From Rhodospirillales bacterium (GTDB lineage Bacteria; Pseudomonadota; Alphaproteobacteria; Rhodospirillales_A; JACZKS01), in contig JABGRG010000047.1 in assembly GCA_018648445.1 (NCBI GenBank), positions 1 to 28,057 of the forward strand: a stretch of 28,057 nucleotides of DNA, read 5' to 3'. The notes under the pieces are model-generated. The model was not told the DNA's origin, did no database searches, and worked only from the letters and a program-made list of their open reading frames with translations. The translations under genes were made by a program, and so were the position numbers. Shown one piece after another: positions 16,329-23,404 of this stretch (position 1 is the first letter of the stretch; every line of letters begins with the position of its first letter).

Positions 16329-18164
16329 ATGGCCGGACACCGCGACCCCATGCCCGAACTGCAAGGTTCCCGCAAGGATTTGAAGACAATCCGCACCCTG
16401 CTGCCCTATTTGTGGCCACCCGGTGCGATCGGGCTGCGCGCACGGGTCGTGATCGCGTTAAGCCTTCTTGCCTTGGCAAAGGTCGCCAACGTGGTCGTTC
16501 CGGTTTTTTACAAGCAAGCGGTGGACGTGCTGTCGAATAACGCCACAACTGTGGTGGCCGTGCCGATTGCGCTTCTCCTTGGCTATGGTCTTGCCCGCGT
16601 TCTTGCCCAGACGTTCGGTGAGCTAAGGGACGCGGTGTTCGCCAAAGTCGGCCAGCGCGCCGTGCGACAGGCGGCCCTCGCCACCTTTGAACATTTGCAC
16701 CGCCTATCCCTTCGTTTTCATCTGGACCGCAAGACCGGCGGCATCAGCCGCGCCATTGAACGCGGCGTGCGCGGCATCGAATTTCTGCTCAATTTCATGC
16801 TGTTCAACATCTTGCCGACGCTGTTTGAAATCGTGCTGGTGTGCGGAATTCTGTGGTCGTTGTATTCGGTCTGGTACGCGGCGATCACCTTCGGGACGAT
16901 CGCGCTTTACATCACCTGGACGCTGACCGTTACCGAATGGCGCATCAAGTACCGCCGGATCATGAATGAAACCGACAGCGAGGCCCACACCAAGGCCATC
17001 GATTCGCTGCTGAACTATGAAACCGTCAAGTATTTTGGGAACGAGGCACACGAGGCCCGGCGTTTCGACACCGCCCTTGAAAAATACGAGAGCGCGGCAG
17101 TCAAAAGCGGCACCTCGCTGGCCATGCTGAATATCGGCCAGGGTTTCATTATAGCCATTGGATTGATCGCAATCATGACCATGGCCGGGTACGGCGTCAC
17201 CGGCGGCACCATGAGCATCGGCGATTTCGTGCTGGTCAACACGTACCTGATCCAGCTTTACATGCCGCTCAATTTCCTGGGCTTCGTTTATCGCGAAATC
17301 AAGCGATCCCTCACCGACATGGATCAAATGTTCGGCCTGCTACACGAGTACACAGAAATTCGCGATGAGGAGAACGCGAAGCCATTGGCCGTCAACGGTG
17401 GTGAGATCGAGTTTGACAACGTATCGTTCGCCTATGACGAAAGGCGGTCCGTGCTGGGCGGGATTTCGTTCAAGGTTCCGGCCGGAAAATCCGTCGCCAT
17501 CGTCGGTCCCAGTGGCGCAGGGAAATCGACCATCTCCCGCCTGTTGTTCCGCTTTTACGACGTCACCGGCGGGCGCATCATGATCGACGGTCAGGACATC
17601 CGCGAGGTCAACCAGCATAGCTTGCGCGCCGCCATCGGTATGGTCCCGCAGGACACGGTGTTATTTAACGACTCGGTCTATTACAACATCGCCTACGGTC
17701 GACCCGACGCCAGCTCCGCCGAAGTGGAAGGAGCCGCACGGCTTGCGCGCATTCACGACTTCGCCCAAAGCCAGCCAGACGGCTACCAGACGGTGGTCGG
17801 CGAACGGGGTCTTAAACTTTCGGGCGGCGAGAAACAAAGGGTCGCCATCGCCCGTACGCTTTTGAAAAACCCTCATATCATGCTGTTCGACGAGGCGACC
17901 TCGGCGCTGGATACCCACACCGAACGCGAAATCCAAGCGTCCCTGGCCGAGGTCTCGACCGACCGAACGACCCTGATCATCGCGCACCGGCTATCCACCG
18001 TGGTCGACGTCGACGAGATCCTGGTTCTGGACGGCGGTCTAATCGTCGAACGTGGAAATCACCCCCGCCTGCTGGCTGAGGGCGGCGTGTACGCCGAGAT
18101 GTGGACCCGCCAGCAAGAAGCCTCGCGCGCCCGCGAAGTTCTCGAACACACAGCCGCCGAATAA
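16329..18164 (+). CDS. Atm1/HMT1-type ABC exporter (fused TM and ATPase)
   Basis: A 611-residue half-transporter: about six transmembrane helices in residues 35-320, then an ATPase domain with Walker A GPSGAGKST at 393-401, the signature LSGGEKQR at 497-504 and Walker B IMLFDEATSALD. The N-terminus (LKTIRTLLPYLWP) and LNYETVKYFGNE are hallmarks of the mitochondrial Atm1/ABCB7 and bacterial heavy-metal-tolerance group, which export glutathione-linked compounds or heavy-metal conjugates and support Fe-S cluster or thiol homeostasis. It works as a homodimer in the inner membrane. ATG 16329 has only a weak upstream GCGAAAGC; ATG 16350 is an alternative. A HAD hydrolase gene follows after 30 nt in a likely operon. 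Confidence 0.93.
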   Translation: MAGHRDPMPELQGSRKDLKTIRTLLPYLWPPGAIGLRARVVIALSLLALAKVANVVVPVFYKQAVDVLSNNATTVVAVPIALLLGYGLARVLAQTFGELRDAVFAKVGQRAVRQAALATFEHLHRLSLRFHLDRKTGGISRAIERGVRGIEFLLNFMLFNILPTLFEIVLVCGILWSLYSVWYAAITFGTIALYITWTLTVTEWRIKYRRIMNETDSEAHTKAIDSLLNYETVKYFGNEAHEARRFDTALEKYESAAVKSGTSLAMLNIGQGFIIAIGLIAIMTMAGYGVTGGTMSIGDFVLVNTYLIQLYMPLNFLGFVYREIKRSLTDMDQMFGLLHEYTEIRDEENAKPLAVNGGEIEFDNVSFAYDERRSVLGGISFKVPAGKSVAIVGPSGAGKSTISRLLFRFYDVTGGRIMIDGQDIREVNQHSLRAAIGMVPQDTVLFNDSVYYNIAYGRPDASSAEVEGAARLARIHDFAQSQPDGYQTVVGERGLKLSGGEKQRVAIARTLLKNPHIMLFDEATSALDTHTEREIQASLAEVSTDRTTLIIAHRLSTVVDVDEILVLDGGLIVERGNHPRLLAEGGVYAEMWTRQQEASRAREVLEHTAAE

Positions 18165-18194
18165 CCACAAGGAAAAGAGGAAAGAGAAAACCGT

Positions 18195-18956
18195 ATGGTC
18201 AACTGGATGCAGGCCCTTGCCGCACACTACGAAACGCTCGGCAATCGCTACCCGAACGACAAGCTTCTGATCGTCTTCGACATAGACGGAACGATCATCG
18301 ATATGCGCCCCATCATCGCGCACGTTCTGCACGCCTATGATGCGGAACACGGGACGCGCCACTTCGCCAACGTCGTCGCCGAGGGTATCGACGTTCACGA
18401 AGACCTGTTCGACGAATTGATGGCCGCACTCGAGGTTGCCGCCCCGGACGCCGCGCGCATTGAGCCTTGGTATCGCGAGTACCTATGGTTGGGTGAAACC
18501 ATCAACGCCTCGCATCAACCGTTCCCGGGGGTCATGGAACTGATCCGCTGGTTCCAAACCCAATCCAACACCTACGTGGCGCTCAATACGGGCCGCCCCG
18601 AAATGTTGCGGGAAGAGACGGTCGAATCCCTAAACGCCCTGGGACGCGAATACGGGGTTGAATTCACGTCCGAACTTCTTTGGATGAACGGCTTGAATCC
18701 TGATCATTTCATTCCCCATACCAAAGCCGTCGGCATTCGCGATTTTCAAAAGCGAGGCTATCGGGTCGTCGCCGTCATCGACAACGAACCGGGAAATATC
18801 GAGAGCATGGTGGGTGCCGACGACGACAATGAGATCCTGTTTATGCACGCCGACACCATCTTCAAAACGACGCTTACCCATACACCGCGTACGGTTCGAG
18901 GCAGCACCTACGACGTGACCCCGTTCCTTGCCGGACAGAAACTCGCCGCTGAGTAA
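18195..18956 (+). CDS. HAD-family hydrolase
   Basis: A 253-residue cytosolic phosphohydrolase-type protein. HAD motif I is VFDIDGT with the nucleophile Asp29 and general acid Asp31; motif II is the Thr/Asn of ALNTGRP; an HTK lysine (motif III) precedes RDFQKRGYRVV; motif IV is VIDNEPGNIE. An inserted helical cap lies between motifs I and II (about residues 40-105). The substrate is not evident; phosphorylated metabolites are usual. The start ATG 18195 has a good AGGAAAGAG upstream. It follows the Atm1-type exporter after 30 nt with no terminator, so it is probably co-transcribed, but no functional link is known to me. Confidence 0.88.
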   Translation: MVNWMQALAAHYETLGNRYPNDKLLIVFDIDGTIIDMRPIIAHVLHAYDAEHGTRHFANVVAEGIDVHEDLFDELMAALEVAAPDAARIEPWYREYLWLGETINASHQPFPGVMELIRWFQTQSNTYVALNTGRPEMLREETVESLNALGREYGVEFTSELLWMNGLNPDHFIPHTKAVGIRDFQKRGYRVVAVIDNEPGNIESMVGADDDNEILFMHADTIFKTTLTHTPRTVRGSTYDVTPFLAGQKLAAE

Positions 18957-18994
18957 CGGAGCCGGAACTAAATCCCTCGCACGGTACGAATCCG

Positions 18995-19048
18995 CCCCGA
19001 CCCGGGATCATGATCCGATGGGCGGCGAGTCAATCCCGCGGGTCGGGG
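18995..19048. repeat. large inverted repeat with nested 12-bp palindrome
   Basis: CCCCGACCC-GGGAT (18995-19008) is the reverse complement of ATCCC-GC-GGGTCGGGG (19033-19048) except for a 2-nt bulge: 14 base pairs around a 24-nt loop. Inside, GGATCATGATCC (19005-19016) is itself a perfect palindrome and would compete with the outer stem. It starts 39 nt after the HAD stop. There is no T tract after it, so it is not a canonical terminator. It could be a transcript-end stabiliser or protein-binding site. Confidence 0.6.
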
Positions 19049-19184
19049 GTATAGCAGAATTTGCGCCTTCACGCGGATGCGGTCCGGCATTTCTTCTTAC
19101 CATTATCCATTGCTTGAAAACCGAATTGCAACCACCTTTGAAGATGGGGGAGTTGGTACGAAAAAATTGCGCGGAGGCTCAGCA

Positions 19185-19400
19185 ATGAAAAAAAATATGA
19201 CGGTCGAAAAGGCGGCGAAAGAGCTTTTTGATCGCCACGGCAGACTGGCCGTGGAAATCGCCTTCGAGCGAGCCGAACGATTGTCGCGGCGCGGCGACCA
19301 ACCAACGTTGGGCAAAGCGCTGATGGTGTTGACCGAAGTCGAAAAGCTCGTCGGCAGCACCCGCCCGTCACCGGAATTAAGATATTCCCGCCTGAACTGA
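19185..19400 (+). CDS. small helical protein, 71 residues, unknown
   Basis: I do not recognise a family. The product is highly charged and predicted to be almost entirely helical (VEKAAKELFDRHG, AVEIAFERAERLSRRGD, KALMVLTEVEKLV), without membrane segment or cysteine; it could be a small regulator or partner protein. ATG 19185 has GGAGG eight nt upstream, a strong reason to prefer this start over the longer in-frame extension to 19077. It is separated from the HAD gene by 228 nt containing a large inverted repeat, and from the next transporter gene by 106 nt, so it is likely its own transcription unit. Confidence 0.7.
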   Translation: MKKNMTVEKAAKELFDRHGRLAVEIAFERAERLSRRGDQPTLGKALMVLTEVEKLVGSTRPSPELRYSRLN

Positions 19401-19506
19401 TCCTTCCTTTCACGATCTGAGCTCTTTCCTTTTCCGGCTTGGGCGCATCTGTTAGGTTGTGCCGAAATAGGGACGGCCTTCGATGGCCGACGGACAGGAC
19501 TGATTC

Positions 19507-20376
19507 ATGACAAACGGTGATAAAATCGGGCGCGGCATCTTCTTTGCCGCCGCTACCTTCGCTTGCTTTTCAACCGGCGACGCTGCGGTCAAATATCTGA
19601 CTTCGGGATACTCCGTCTTTCAGGTGGCCAGCCTGACGGCGCTGTTTTCGTTTATCCCGATCACCATTCTGGTTGCGCGCACCGGTGGTCTTCGCACCAT
19701 AAAACCGCGCAATGTCAAGGGCGTGGCCTTGCGTGCCGTTTTGCTGATGCTGGACACGTTGTTCGCCTATTTCGCCTTCAGCCGGCTGCCCATGGCCAAC
19801 GTCTACACGCTGATTTTCGGAGCCCCCCTTCTGGTTACCGCACTCTCGCCGTGGCTGCTTAAGGATACGGTCGGTTGGCACAGGTGGGCTGCCGTCATGG
19901 CCGGCTTTGTCGGTATCGTCGTCATCCTGCGGCCCGGACTGGTGCCCATGGACGTGGGCTATTTTTCAGCTCTGGGCGCTGCGATAGTCTTCGGTTTGGC
20001 GATGATCGTCACCCGCCGGATCGGAGCCACCGAGTCGAACGGCGCCATGCTGGTATGGGTGATGGGGGCGAAGTTCGCGATCCCGGGTGTCCTCATGCTG
20101 GCGACATTTAGCTTTGCCCCCATGCCCATGGGCGACCTGGCGCTGATGGCGTTTGCCGGGATGTTCGTGGGCATGGCGCACATCTTTCTGGTCATGGCGT
20201 TCAGGCACGCCCCCGCCCCCATCGCCGCTCCCTTCATGTACACGCAGATGCTGTGGGCGGTGTTTTACGGTTACATCTTCTTCGGCGACGTACCCGACGG
20301 CTTCGTGATTGCCGGTTCAGCCCTGGTCGTGGCCAGCGGCCTTTATATCCTGTGGCGGGAGAACTCAGCCCGTTAG
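19507..20376 (+). CDS. DMT-superfamily EamA transporter (second paralogue)
   Basis: A 289-residue inner-membrane protein with about ten helices in two EamA halves. The stretch LPMANVYTLIFGAPLLVTAL followed by HRWAAVMAGFVGIVVILRPG corresponds position by position to the DMT gene at 12337-13245, so these are paralogues in one window. The family exports small metabolites; some alphaproteobacterial members are annotated as S-adenosylmethionine or riboflavin transporters, but nothing here distinguishes the substrate. ATG 19507 is preceded by AGGACT. The TAG stop overlaps the convergent azlD stop by 4 nt (TTAG), leaving no room for a dedicated terminator between the two genes. Confidence 0.9.
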   Translation: MTNGDKIGRGIFFAAATFACFSTGDAAVKYLTSGYSVFQVASLTALFSFIPITILVARTGGLRTIKPRNVKGVALRAVLLMLDTLFAYFAFSRLPMANVYTLIFGAPLLVTALSPWLLKDTVGWHRWAAVMAGFVGIVVILRPGLVPMDVGYFSALGAAIVFGLAMIVTRRIGATESNGAMLVWVMGAKFAIPGVLMLATFSFAPMPMGDLALMAFAGMFVGMAHIFLVMAFRHAPAPIAAPFMYTQMLWAVFYGYIFFGDVPDGFVIAGSALVVASGLYILWRENSAR

Positions 20377-20708
20377 CCGACAAGAATGCCGGTTTGTACG
20401 ATGGCCATGTAGGTCCCCGTACCAACGCCGATGCTGAGCAGCGCGTTGCGAAACAACGCGTGCAAGCCGATGGTTACGGCCAGCGCGATCCCTTCGGGCA
20501 TACCGTAGGGCGCCATGGTGATGGCGACATCCTTCAGGCAATAAATGACCAGCAGGGTCAGGATGACGGGCGGTGTTCCCCGGCCCAAAAAGCGAATGGC
20601 CGGGCTTTCGGCGAACCGTCCCAAAAACACGAAAGGCGCGACACGGCTAACAAACGTTGCCGCCGCCATGGCGAAAATGACGGCCCAGATATATCCGTTC
20701 ACGCCCAC
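20373..20708 (-). CDS. azlD: AzlD-family branched-chain amino-acid exporter subunit
   Basis: A 111-residue protein with four hydrophobic helices. The N-terminal VNGYIWAVIFAMAAATFVSRVAPF and the GRGTPPVILTLLVIYCL stretch are typical of AzlD, the small partner of AzlC. Together they form an inner-membrane exporter for branched-chain amino acids and analogues such as 4-azaleucine, as in Bacillus AzlCD and Corynebacterium BrnFE. Start and end of the pair overlap: azlD begins 10 nt inside azlC, so the two are translationally coupled. Length is normal for the family. Confidence 0.9.
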   Translation of the reverse strand: MGVNGYIWAVIFAMAAATFVSRVAPFVFLGRFAESPAIRFLGRGTPPVILTLLVIYCLKDVAITMAPYGMPEGIALAVTIGLHALFRNALLSIGVGTGTYMAIVQTGILVG

Positions 20709-21391
20709 CCCCTTCGCGCCCCATTGGCGATCAGCAAGGCGAGACTAAGCGAGATCGAAATCAACAGCATATTGGCACCGCCGAAAACCACGATCGTTGC
20801 AATGCCCGCCAGAAAGGCCAGAACGAAGGGGAACGCCTCGCGCACCTGGCGCATCTGTTCGACCAGCAAAACCGCGAACAGCGCGGTCAAGGCGAAGTCC
20901 ATCCCCGTGGTATCGAAGCTCGAGGCCTCCCCCGCCAAAGCCCCGGCTGTCGAACCAATGCACCAAGCCGAATAGTTGATGCCCGAGATCAGTACGTGGA
21001 AATCCGCTTCCTTGCTCTCGGGTGGAGTCTTCAGGCTGGTCATCAGCGCGTAGGTTTCGTCAGTCAGCCAGTAGATCAGGAAGAACTTTTTTACGCCTGC
21101 GCCACGCCAGCGTTCCAATACGCTTAATCCGAAAAACGCGTGCCGTGCATTCAGAATGAAGGTGGCCACGGCAATTTCAAATACGCCCGTGCCCGCAGCC
21201 AGCAACCCGACGGCGAGGAACTGCGAGGCCCCGGCGAAGACGATCAGGCTCATGGCCGTGGCGTACCCCCACGGCAGGCCCACATGCTCGACAAACAACA
21301 GCCCGAAAGCGAAGCCCAACGGGAAGTAGCCCAAGATCACGGGTAACGTGGCCTGAAAGGCGCTGGCAACGAGTCGAGCAGAAAAGCCCAA
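20699..21391 (-). CDS. azlC: AzlC-family branched-chain amino-acid exporter subunit
   Basis: A 230-residue membrane protein with about seven helices. Visible family features are ILGYFPLGFAFGLL near the N-terminus, SLIVFAGASQFLAVGLL, the LNARHAFFGLSV turn, YWLTDETYAL, and the C-terminal LLVEQ...FVLAFLAG segment. With AzlD it forms a proton-driven amino-acid exporter. The start is assigned to TTG 21391 with GGAG eight nt upstream; the next in-frame ATG would remove the first helix. The 335-nt divergent region upstream also serves the cytochrome operon. No Lrp-type regulator gene is adjacent. Confidence 0.9.
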   Translation of the reverse strand: MGFSARLVASAFQATLPVILGYFPLGFAFGLLFVEHVGLPWGYATAMSLIVFAGASQFLAVGLLAAGTGVFEIAVATFILNARHAFFGLSVLERWRGAGVKKFFLIYWLTDETYALMTSLKTPPESKEADFHVLISGINYSAWCIGSTAGALAGEASSFDTTGMDFALTALFAVLLVEQMRQVREAFPFVLAFLAGIATIVVFGGANMLLISISLSLALLIANGARRGWA

Positions 21392-21547
21392 GGGTGGAAC
21401 TCCAAAGGAATTGTGGTTTTTTCGGATATTAGTCGCGTCGCACTATCGGCGATACCCCCCACACCTCGGAAAACGCAAGAACCCGGTATGTGCTGACGAT
21501 CATCACAATTATTTCTCAATTACCCGCAAATTTGAATTGTTGTAACT

Positions 21548-21586
21548 AAAAAAAACGTTGGGTCAAAATCGACAAATAGATATACT
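21548..21586 (+). promoter_or_regulatory. putative strong promoter of the cytochrome operon
   Basis: TTGGGT (21558-21563) and TATACT (21581-21586, 5 of 6 consensus) are spaced by exactly 17 nt. An uninterrupted run of eight A (21548-21555) lies just upstream of the -35, like an UP element. Transcription would begin near 21593, giving a leader of about 134 nt. The best promoter match in the window, but still pattern only. Confidence 0.5.
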
Positions 21587-21649
21587 CCACTACAAATATA
21601 CATCTATACGCTAACACCGTTGATCTAGAACGATAAGAATGCCTCGCAA

Positions 21650-21686
21650 CTTCGGAAATTAGGCGATGATTGGATGATTTCCGAAG
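21650..21686 (+). repeat. perfect 10-bp inverted repeat in the cytochrome leader
   Basis: CTTCGGAAAT (21650-21659) and ATTTCCGAAG (21677-21686) are exact reverse complements around a 17-nt loop. In RNA this would be a stable hairpin ending 14 nt before the AGGAGAGG ribosome-binding-like sequence (21700-21707). It may control translation or mRNA stability, or be a DNA operator. Confidence 0.55.
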
Positions 21687-21739
21687 GGACGACAAAAACA
21701 GGAGAGGTGCCGAACCGGCAAAATCCATGGCAGCAATAA
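21674..21739 (+). other. possible 21-codon leader ORF overlapping the cytochrome start
   Basis: An ATG at 21674 opens a 21-codon frame ending at TAA 21737-21739, 13 nt into the cytochrome c gene in another frame. It begins inside the loop of the leader hairpin and reads through the right arm. The AGGAGAGG at 21700-21707 lies 19 nt upstream of the cytochrome ATG, too far for direct use, so coupling to this short frame is one way to explain the spacing. Chance is equally possible. Confidence 0.15.
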
Positions 21740-22686
21740 GAATGGTCGTTTGGGCCACGATCGGATTGGTTTTCTTGACCACTGCGGCCGTTGCTCAGAT
21801 CGAACGAAAACCCATAGCGCCTGAAGACCTGCAAAAAATTCAGGACTCGAATGCCAAATGCCTGGAATGTCATTCCGAGGCCAGCTTCGATGCGCTTGAT
21901 CGTCCCAATGTGGACAAGGAAAAGCTGCGGGCCCATTTGGTCGATCCCTCCGTCTACGAAGATTCCAATCACGGCCGGGTTGAATGTTTGGCCTGCCACG
22001 TGAAGGGCTTCAAGGAAACGCCGCATGTGGAAAAAGACAAGCAGCAAATCAACTGGTGCGACGAATGCCACACGCGCAAATTCCTTCGCATTGAAATGCA
22101 GTTTGACGAAAGCGTCCACGCCAAGGACGGCATAAAGGACAAATTCACCTGTTCGACCTGCCACGATCCGCACGTCTTTCAGCACGAGATGTACCTAAGT
22201 TCGCCGCGCAAAGCCGTGCAGCAGGACAACACCATGTGCCTGCAATGCCACGACTCGGAAGAACGTTTCGCACTGATGACCAAGGAAGCGCGCCCCGATT
22301 TGGCGGCCAAGCACGAGTGGCTGCCCAACAACCCGTTGCACTGGGCCGCCGTGCGTTGCGTTGAATGCCATACGCCGGCTCCGAAGAAGGTGCTGTCCCA
22401 CGAAATCGTCAACGCCGAAAAGGCCGAGAAAAACTGTGTGGCCTGCCACTCAGCGGATTCCACCCTGCGGGTTCGCCTGTACCGGCATCTGGTAAAGGAA
22501 GAGCGAAACGAGGTTGGATTCATAAACAGCGTCATCCTCAACGAGGCCTACGTCATCGGCGCCACCCGCAACCTCTACCTGGACAAGGCATTTGGGATTG
22601 TCGCGGCCCTGGTCATAGGCGGCATCAGTCTTCATTCCCTACTGCGAATTATATCCGGCTTGTGGAGGAGAAGGCGCAATGACTGA
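21727..22686 (+). CDS. heptaheme c-type cytochrome with C-terminal membrane anchor
   Basis: A 319-residue periplasmic electron carrier. Residues 1-23 are a signal peptide (hydrophobic VVWATIGLVFLTTAAVA, cleavage before QIE). Seven CxxCH haem-binding motifs follow, starting at C45, C87, C111, C142, C171, C211 and C237, with many additional His residues that could be distal ligands. A single transmembrane helix lies at about 286-308, followed by an RRRR anchor, so the haem domain faces the periplasm. The pattern recalls the cytochrome c3/NapC-NrfH superfamily and the c-type half of CbcL-like proteins. ATG 21727 starts the signal peptide; ATG 21742 is an alternative, and the strongest Shine-Dalgarno-like sequence is oddly far upstream. 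The 3' end overlaps the b-type cytochrome gene by 8 nt, implying stoichiometric synthesis. Confidence 0.88.
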   Translation: MAAIRMVVWATIGLVFLTTAAVAQIERKPIAPEDLQKIQDSNAKCLECHSEASFDALDRPNVDKEKLRAHLVDPSVYEDSNHGRVECLACHVKGFKETPHVEKDKQQINWCDECHTRKFLRIEMQFDESVHAKDGIKDKFTCSTCHDPHVFQHEMYLSSPRKAVQQDNTMCLQCHDSEERFALMTKEARPDLAAKHEWLPNNPLHWAAVRCVECHTPAPKKVLSHEIVNAEKAEKNCVACHSADSTLRVRLYRHLVKEERNEVGFINSVILNEAYVIGATRNLYLDKAFGIVAALVIGGISLHSLLRIISGLWRRRRND

Positions 22687-23323
22687 GCGTTCTTACATCA
22701 TGCCTGTCTGGTTGCGCCTGTGGCACTGGGTCAACGCCCTTCTGATGGTCCTGCTGATCCTTTCCGGAGCCAGCTTGCATTTCACTGACCCTGTTGTCCC
22801 GCTTATTCGCTTCGATGTTGCGCGCACCGTTCACAACGTTTCGGGGATAGCGATCAGCGTTCTGTACATCGCCTTTTTGATATGGAACTCCGCGTCCGGC
22901 AACTTGCGGCAATATCTGCCAAACCTGAAGGACTTAGTTTCGGGCCTGAACGAACAGAACGCCTACGTGGCGCTGGGCATTTTCAAGGGCGCGCCACCAC
23001 CGGTTTCACCCACCCCCGAGGTTAAATTTAACGTATTGCAGCAGATCACCTATCTGCTGGTCATGTATGTGGCCATGCCGCTTTTGATCATTACCGGCAT
23101 TGCGTTCTTTTTCCCGGAACTGGCCCCGGCCCAACTGTTCGGGATGGACGGCCTGCTTCCAATCGCAGTGGCCCACTACGTAATCGGCTTTCTGCTGACC
23201 ATGTTCCTGCTGGGCCACATCTACATGGGCACCATGGGAACTACAGCCACCTCCGGTTTTCGCATGATGATAACCGGCTGGCACGAGGACCACGCCAAAG
23301 AGACTGAATTCGAACGACCCTAA
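22679..23323 (+). CDS. di-haem b-type cytochrome, four-helix membrane subunit
   Basis: A 214-residue inner-membrane protein of the cytochrome b561 / Ni,Fe-hydrogenase b-type cytochrome superfamily. Four helices lie at about 12-33, 52-69, 122-145 and 160-183. Candidate haem-b ligands are His16 (LWHWVN), His52 (TVHNVSG), His166 (VAHYVIG) and His180 (LGHIYMG), the arrangement expected for two b haems on either side of the membrane. Such subunits oxidise or reduce quinol and pass electrons to a periplasmic partner, here presumably the heptaheme protein encoded just upstream. A strong GGAGGAGAAGG lies within the preceding gene's 3' end, and the genes overlap by 8 nt. Similar subunits serve formate dehydrogenase, thiosulfate reductase or hydrogenase, none of which is encoded nearby. 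Confidence 0.88.
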   Translation: MTERSYIMPVWLRLWHWVNALLMVLLILSGASLHFTDPVVPLIRFDVARTVHNVSGIAISVLYIAFLIWNSASGNLRQYLPNLKDLVSGLNEQNAYVALGIFKGAPPPVSPTPEVKFNVLQQITYLLVMYVAMPLLIITGIAFFFPELAPAQLFGMDGLLPIAVAHYVIGFLLTMFLLGHIYMGTMGTTATSGFRMMITGWHEDHAKETEFERP

Positions 23324-23334
23324 ACCACGAAACG

Positions 23335-23364
23335 CCTGCTCCGCCTTGGTGGAGGCGATGCAGG
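23335..23364 (+). promoter_or_regulatory. intercistronic stem-loop before the EB_dh-like gene
   Basis: CTCCGC (23339-23344) pairs with GTGGAG (23349-23354) around CTTG, with one G-T pair; outer arms CCTG (23335-23338) and CAGG (23361-23364) can extend the fold across an internal loop. There is no T run, so it is not a terminator. It could be an RNA processing or stabilising element that lets the third gene be expressed differently from the first two. Confidence 0.4.
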
Positions 23365-23390
23365 TTTCCCAAACCAGTAACCACCATAAT

Positions 23391-23399
23391 TAAGGAGGT
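23391..23399 (+). promoter_or_regulatory. consensus ribosome binding site of the EB_dh-like gene
   Basis: TAAGGAGGT is an exact match to the anti-Shine-Dalgarno complement, with GGAGG ending six nt before ATG 23405. It is the strongest ribosome binding site in the window and predicts high translation of this periplasmic protein relative to its operon partners. Confidence 0.85.
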
Positions 23400-23404
23400 A
23401 CTCA

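Larger units (their letters stand above)
21392..21726. other. 335-nt divergent intergenic region, AT-rich centre
   Basis: The longest non-coding stretch in the window, between azlC (-) and the cytochrome operon (+). The part at 21500-21640 is conspicuously AT-rich compared with the flanking genes. It holds an A8 tract, a good + strand promoter, a TTGAT half-site at 21620-21624 followed four bases later by AACGA (a partial match to an FNR/CRP-type TTGAT-N4-ATCAA box), a 10-bp inverted repeat and a possible short leader ORF. I found no convincing azlC promoter on the minus strand. Confidence 0.6.

Noticed and set aside
19033..19060. Intrinsic terminator after the HAD gene
   Set aside because: The strong inverted repeat is followed by GTATAGCAG, not a T tract, so it does not meet the criteria for a Rho-independent terminator.
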